DNA of 64,000 nt. It comes from Nocardioides exalbidus. GTDB taxonomy: Bacteria > Actinomycetota > Actinomycetes > Propionibacteriales > Nocardioidaceae. The notes beneath the pieces were generated by a model. The model made no database searches. It saw only the letters and a list, made by a program, of their open reading frames with translations, and was not told where the DNA came from. Made by a program: the position numbers and the translations under genes. The stretch covers positions 1,054,001 to 1,118,000 of the forward strand of contig NZ_FNRT01000002.1 in NCBI RefSeq assembly GCF_900105585.1. Direction: 5' to 3'. Every line of letters starts with the position of its first letter. The stretch's first letter is position 1. Positions 60,707-64,000 of the stretch are shown here, piece after piece.

Positions 60707-61888
60707 GTGACATCCCATCCTGTGCGTCCGAGCACACAAGTGCAGACCGTGGTGGCCCTTGACGCCGAGGTGGCCGCCGCGTTGCGCGGGCGCCTGGCCG
60801 AGGTCGCCGACAACGTCGTGCTCGCGATCATCGACGAGGTGCCGAGCTATGCCGGGGCGCTGACCGGGCGGATGGGCGAGGTCATCCGCAACGCCGTGCA
60901 GCTCGCCCTCGGTGGCTTCCTGACGCTGGCCACCCGCCAGGGCCTCGAGGCGCCCCGCGCCACGGCGATGGAGGGCGCCTACCAGCTCGGCCGCGGCGAG
61001 GCCCGCAGCGGTCGCACTGCCGAGGCACTGCTCGCGGCCTACCGGGTCGGCGCCCGGAAGTCGTGGCACGACATGGCCGACACGGCCGTCCGGGCGGGCA
61101 TCGACGCCGGCCAGCTGGCCAGCTTCGCCGAGCTGGTGTTCGCCTACATCGACGAGCTGTCCGCGGCCTCGGTCGCCGGGCACACCGACGAGCTCGAGAG
61201 CAGCGGTCGCGTGCGGCAGCGCAACCTCGAGCGGCTCGCCCGCGCGCTGCTCAACGGCGCCCCGGCCGACGCGGTCAACGCCGCCGCCGAGCGCGCCGAC
61301 TGGGAGCCGCCCGGCGCGCTGACCGCGGTGGTGCTGCCCGAGTCGCAGGTCTCCCACGCCCTGACCGCCCTGGACTCCCGCACGCTCCAGCCGACCGACG
61401 AGGTGCCCGGCCTGCCCGAGGGACACGCGTCGCTGCTCGTGCCCTCGACCGGGTCGGCCACCTCACGCCGTACGTTGCTCCGGGCCCTGCGCGGCACCGA
61501 CGCCGTCGTCGGGCCCGGCACCCCCTGGCTGGAGGTGGCCGGCTCGCACCGGCGCGCCCTCCGCTGCTCCGCCCTGGGGCTCAGCGGCCTGGTCGACTCC
61601 GACGACCACCTCGCCGCGCTCGTGCTCGCCGCCGACGCCGACGCGCGCGCCGAGCTCCGCGCGCGCGTGCTCGCGCCGCTCGCCGACCTGCGGCCCTCGA
61701 CCGCCGAGAAGCTCACCGACACCCTCCGCAGCTGGCTGCTGAACCACGGTCGCCGCGACGCCGTCGCCGAGGAGCTCTTCGTGCACGCCCAGACCGTGCG
61801 CTACCGGGTGCAGCAGCTCCGCGAGATCTACGGCGACCGGCTCGAGGACCCGGCGTTCGTCCTCGACGCGACGCTCGCGCTCGCCTGA
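60707..61888 (+). CDS. PucR/CdaR-type transcriptional regulator
   Basis: A 393-residue regulator. The C-terminal PucR HTH_30 has LTDTLRSWLLNHGRRDAVAE and ELFVHAQTVRYRVQQLREIYG, the latter the recognition part. The N-terminal helical region (about 10-170) may be a ligand-sensing RsbRD-like domain, and the middle a GGDEF-like or CdaR-type linker. The GTG at 60707 has TGGAG 6 bp upstream. It is divergent from desA3/reductase and probably controls them in response to fatty-acid status. Convergent with the acylase-GNAT gene. Confidence 0.88.
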   Translation: MTSHPVRPSTQVQTVVALDAEVAAALRGRLAEVADNVVLAIIDEVPSYAGALTGRMGEVIRNAVQLALGGFLTLATRQGLEAPRATAMEGAYQLGRGEARSGRTAEALLAAYRVGARKSWHDMADTAVRAGIDAGQLASFAELVFAYIDELSAASVAGHTDELESSGRVRQRNLERLARALLNGAPADAVNAAAERADWEPPGALTAVVLPESQVSHALTALDSRTLQPTDEVPGLPEGHASLLVPSTGSATSRRTLLRALRGTDAVVGPGTPWLEVAGSHRRALRCSALGLSGLVDSDDHLAALVLAADADARAELRARVLAPLADLRPSTAEKLTDTLRSWLLNHGRRDAVAEELFVHAQTVRYRVQQLREIYGDRLEDPAFVLDATLALA

Positions 61889-61899
61889 GCTCCGAGCGG

Positions 61900-62018
61900 T
61901 GTGTGAGCCACATTCCGGGCCGCTGGAATGTGGCTCACACACCGCCCGGGGGTGTGGCGCACAACGACGCGCCGGCTGGCGGTGGCCCAGCCACATTGCA
62001 GGCCGCGGGAATGTGGCT
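61900..62018. terminator. Two related terminator hairpins between convergent genes
   Basis: A perfect 17-bp stem at 61900-61941 (left arm TGTGTGAGCCACATTCC) and a second hairpin at 61989-62018 (AGCCACATT/AATGTGGCT). The two share a conserved block of about 37 nt (CCACATTSCRGGCCGCKGGAATGTGGCTCAC...). They lie between the regulator's stop and the stop of the convergent acylase-GNAT gene. They likely act as back-to-back terminators, and look like a duplicated element. Confidence 0.7.
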
Positions 62019-62021
62019 CAC

Positions 62022-64000
62022 TCACCGCTCAGGCCGGCGGGCGAGGAAGGCGAACTGGGCCTTCTTGGCCGGCAGGTCGGGCATCGGGGCGGGGACCTCG
62101 GTGACCGGACCGAGCTCGGCGCCGAGGCGCCGCAGCAGGGCGATCGACGCGGCGTTGTCGACGTCGGGCTCGAGGACCAGCCGGACCACGGCCGGGTCGG
62201 CGAAGACCTGCTCGAGGAGGTACGCCGTCAGCTCGGCCGTGTGCCCGGCGCGCGCGGCGTCGGAGGCGAGGAAGAGGTGCACACCGAGGTCGCCGGAGCG
62301 CCGGTCGTAGTGCTCGCCGATCTCGTCGACGAACGGGTCGTAGGTCTGCAGCAAGCCGACCGGGTGGTCGTCGAGCAGCGCGAGCGAGGCGGTGAGGTGC
62401 GGCTGCTCGTCGATCCAGGCGTAGATGTCGCCGACCTCCTCCGGCGAGCGGGTGCCTATGCCCCAGAAGGCCGCGCGGGGCTCGGTGAACCAGCCGTGCA
62501 GCAGCGACGCGTCCGCGACGGGCGAGACCGGTCGGAGGCTGAAGGTGTGCGAGGCGACAGGGAGCAAGGTTCCGTCCTTCCAGGAGGTGAGCTGGTCGTC
62601 GTGGTGCGGGTCACCGACGATCCCGGAGGCGCCGAGCGGCACGGCCCAGCGGCTGCGCGACCGGTCCGACAGGTCCCACACGATCCGGGCGATCGGGCCC
62701 GAGACGGACATGTCGGTGCCGGGGATCGACGCGGCAGCCGCCACGCACTCGACGTCGCCGTCGAGCGGGGTGCCGGCGACGGAGGGGAGGTACGGCACCG
62801 GGTCGAGGCGCAGCTCGGCGTGCGCGTGGATCGGGGTGAGCCGGTGCCGGTCGCCCCACGGTTGGTCGGGCAGCGCGGCGACCTGGGCGAGCGCCGAGCG
62901 GGCGATCTCGTCGAGGTCGAGCCCGGGCGGCGGGTCGCGCACCAGGTCGGGCAGGACGCGGGCGATCCGCGACGGCAGGTGCCACCAGGGCGCGAGCACC
63001 TCGGCGTGGACCGGCGGCGCAGCCGACCGCGCCGGCGCCAGCACCGGGTCGGCCACGACCGCAGCGACGACCGCGTCGCGGACGGCGGCGTAGGCACCCG
63101 CGGCGACGGAGTCGGCGGCCATCGACCCGTCCCACGCACGCAGCAGGTCGACGACGGCGGCGCTGCGCTCGGGCAGGTCGTCGAGGCCCAGCAGCAGCCC
63201 CAGCAGCGCGGCGCCGGCCGCGTCGTGGTGGTCGGTGAGCACGGAGGCGGCGCGTCGCACGTCGACCAGGCCGGCGTCGGCCCCTCCCGACGCGAGCAGC
63301 GACGCGATCCGGTCGCGGCGCCACGGCGGCGCGAAGCGCGTGGCGAGGGCGTCCCACCGCTCGTCGGTGCGGTCGTTGGCGGTGACCGCGACCTCGTCGG
63401 GGCCGACCTCGATCCGGGGGAGGTCGACCCAGCCCGTCCACGCGCCGCCGGATCGGACCGGCACCCTCCCCGCGACCCGGTGCAGAACCCGCCCGGTCGT
63501 GTCGGCGACGAGCACGTTGTTGACCGGCTCGACCCAGTGCTCGAGCGCCGCGTCGACGTCGTCGACCGTCCGGGCGCGGAGCAGCGGCAGGATCGCGCCG
63601 AGCCCGACGTCGCCGAGCTCTGAGGTCGGCGTACGGACCACGAGGTGGCCGTCCACGACACTGGCGTCCTGGTAGTCGGCCATCGCGTGGGTGACCGCCC
63701 ACGCGACGTGGCCGGTGTGGCCGAAGTGCTGCACGCCCGGCACGCCGGGGAAGGCCAGCCCGACCACGTCGACCTCGTCGCAGGACAGCCCGACCTGCTG
63801 GTAGATCCCCGGCGACTCGAAGACCCGGTGCGGGTCGGCCCCGATCAGCGGGAGCCCGGTGGTCGTGCGGGCGGCGCCGACGGCGAAGGCGTTGCTCCCG
63901 TGCGGCGGCTCGACCCCCAGCAGCGTGGCCAGCCGGGGGTGGAGGCCGGGCTCGACCGACGCCGCCCAGAGCTTCGTCGGGAAGCCGGCGAAGAGCACGT
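62022..64000 (-). CDS. Penicillin-acylase-family Ntn hydrolase fused to siderophore-type GNAT (5' partial)
   Basis: The gene runs off the right edge. At least 658 residues are visible. Near the visible N-terminus, PPHGSNAFAVGA holds the Ser that becomes the beta-chain N-terminus on autocleavage; the alpha chain lies outside the window. The beta subunit continues through ADPHRVFESPGIYQQVGL and ends near DPHHDDQLTSWKDGTLLPV. Without a stop or new start the frame enters a GNAT domain (about 484-658, nucleotides about 62025-62549): TFSLRPVSPVADASLLHGWF, EHYDRRSGDLGVHLFLAS and VVRLVLEPDVDNAASIALL, as in AlcB/MbtK-like siderophore N-acyltransferases. An amidase plus acyltransferase on siderophore precursors (compare PvdQ) is possible. 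Confidence 0.82.
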   Translation of the reverse strand, partial: VLFAGFPTKLWAASVEPGLHPRLATLLGVEPPHGSNAFAVGAARTTTGLPLIGADPHRVFESPGIYQQVGLSCDEVDVVGLAFPGVPGVQHFGHTGHVAWAVTHAMADYQDASVVDGHLVVRTPTSELGDVGLGAILPLLRARTVDDVDAALEHWVEPVNNVLVADTTGRVLHRVAGRVPVRSGGAWTGWVDLPRIEVGPDEVAVTANDRTDERWDALATRFAPPWRRDRIASLLASGGADAGLVDVRRAASVLTDHHDAAGAALLGLLLGLDDLPERSAAVVDLLRAWDGSMAADSVAAGAYAAVRDAVVAAVVADPVLAPARSAAPPVHAEVLAPWWHLPSRIARVLPDLVRDPPPGLDLDEIARSALAQVAALPDQPWGDRHRLTPIHAHAELRLDPVPYLPSVAGTPLDGDVECVAAAASIPGTDMSVSGPIARIVWDLSDRSRSRWAVPLGASGIVGDPHHDDQLTSWKDGTLLPVASHTFSLRPVSPVADASLLHGWFTEPRAAFWGIGTRSPEEVGDIYAWIDEQPHLTASLALLDDHPVGLLQTYDPFVDEIGEHYDRRSGDLGVHLFLASDAARAGHTAELTAYLLEQVFADPAVVRLVLEPDVDNAASIALLRRLGAELGPVTEVPAPMPDLPAKKAQFAFLARRPER

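Overview
The window is about 72% G+C, gene-dense chromosomal DNA from a high-GC actinobacterium. A mycothiol-dependent enzyme family member, a DesA3-type acyl-CoA desaturase with its reductase, a FadE5-like acyl-CoA dehydrogenase, an EtfD-like Fe-S protein, a DtxR/IdeR-type iron box and many GTGA/ATGA start-stop overlaps point to Nocardioides or a close relative (an inference from gene content; no 16S gene is present). There is one tRNA, tRNA-Gly(CCC), no rRNA, no CRISPR array and no recognisable transposase. The right-hand gene is cut by the window edge.

Layout. 0-7 kb: a crotonase, then a tightly overlapping minus-strand run: VanX-type D,D-dipeptidase, alanine racemase, D-Ala ligase, acyltransferase-3, histidine kinase and LuxR-type regulator. 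This gene set resembles a glycopeptide-resistance cassette. 7-14 kb: DUF1992 protein, an orphan nuoA, two translationally coupled CitE/malyl-CoA-lyase paralogues, a membrane-anchored glycerophosphodiesterase, an MFS exporter and an M48 peptidase. 15-21 kb: histidine utilisation (hutU, hutH), with an IclR regulator and two matching palindromes that look like its operators. 21-27.4 kb: a secreted M19-like hydrolase, then a type-VII-style polymorphic toxin locus. It holds an EspC/WXG-like partner, a WXG-TNT toxin, a small putative immunity gene and a second TNT-like protein that has lost key catalytic residues, with two WXG100-like genes transcribed divergently.

27-33 kb: an EtfD-like membrane Fe-S oxidoreductase with a long tail carrying ten SLFD motifs, then an autoregulated ribbon-helix-helix/DUF4097 operon. 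33-38 kb: an iron-siderophore ABC importer with a siderophore-interacting reductase, under an iron box. 38-43.6 kb: dcd, a GDSL hydrolase, tRNA-Gly with a duplicated 3' half between copies of a 77-nt palindromic repeat, a C39-like secreted protein, a lipoprotein, DUF2461 and HAD proteins. 43.6-48.3 kb: a MatC-like dicarboxylate transporter with a divergent GntR regulator, an ECF sigma factor with a membrane partner, and an Rrf2 regulator. 48.4-58 kb: the FadE5-like dehydrogenase, an ABC exporter plus DesKR-type two-component operon, a mycothiol-dependent enzyme plus SDR, and a PQQ-type beta-propeller. 58-62 kb: desA3 plus reductase with a divergent PucR/CdaR regulator. 62-64 kb: a penicillin-acylase/GNAT fusion, 5' partial.

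Functional threads. Fatty-acid metabolism links EtfD, FadE and the desaturase pair; etfD and fadE share a TTACC-N4-RGTA palindrome. Iron acquisition links the ABC importer and possibly the amidase-GNAT fusion. Cell-wall D-Ala-D-Ala metabolism is concentrated in the van-like run. The accessory features least explained are the TNT locus, the 77-nt repeat family (four copies), the duplicated tRNA 3' half and the acylase-GNAT fusion.
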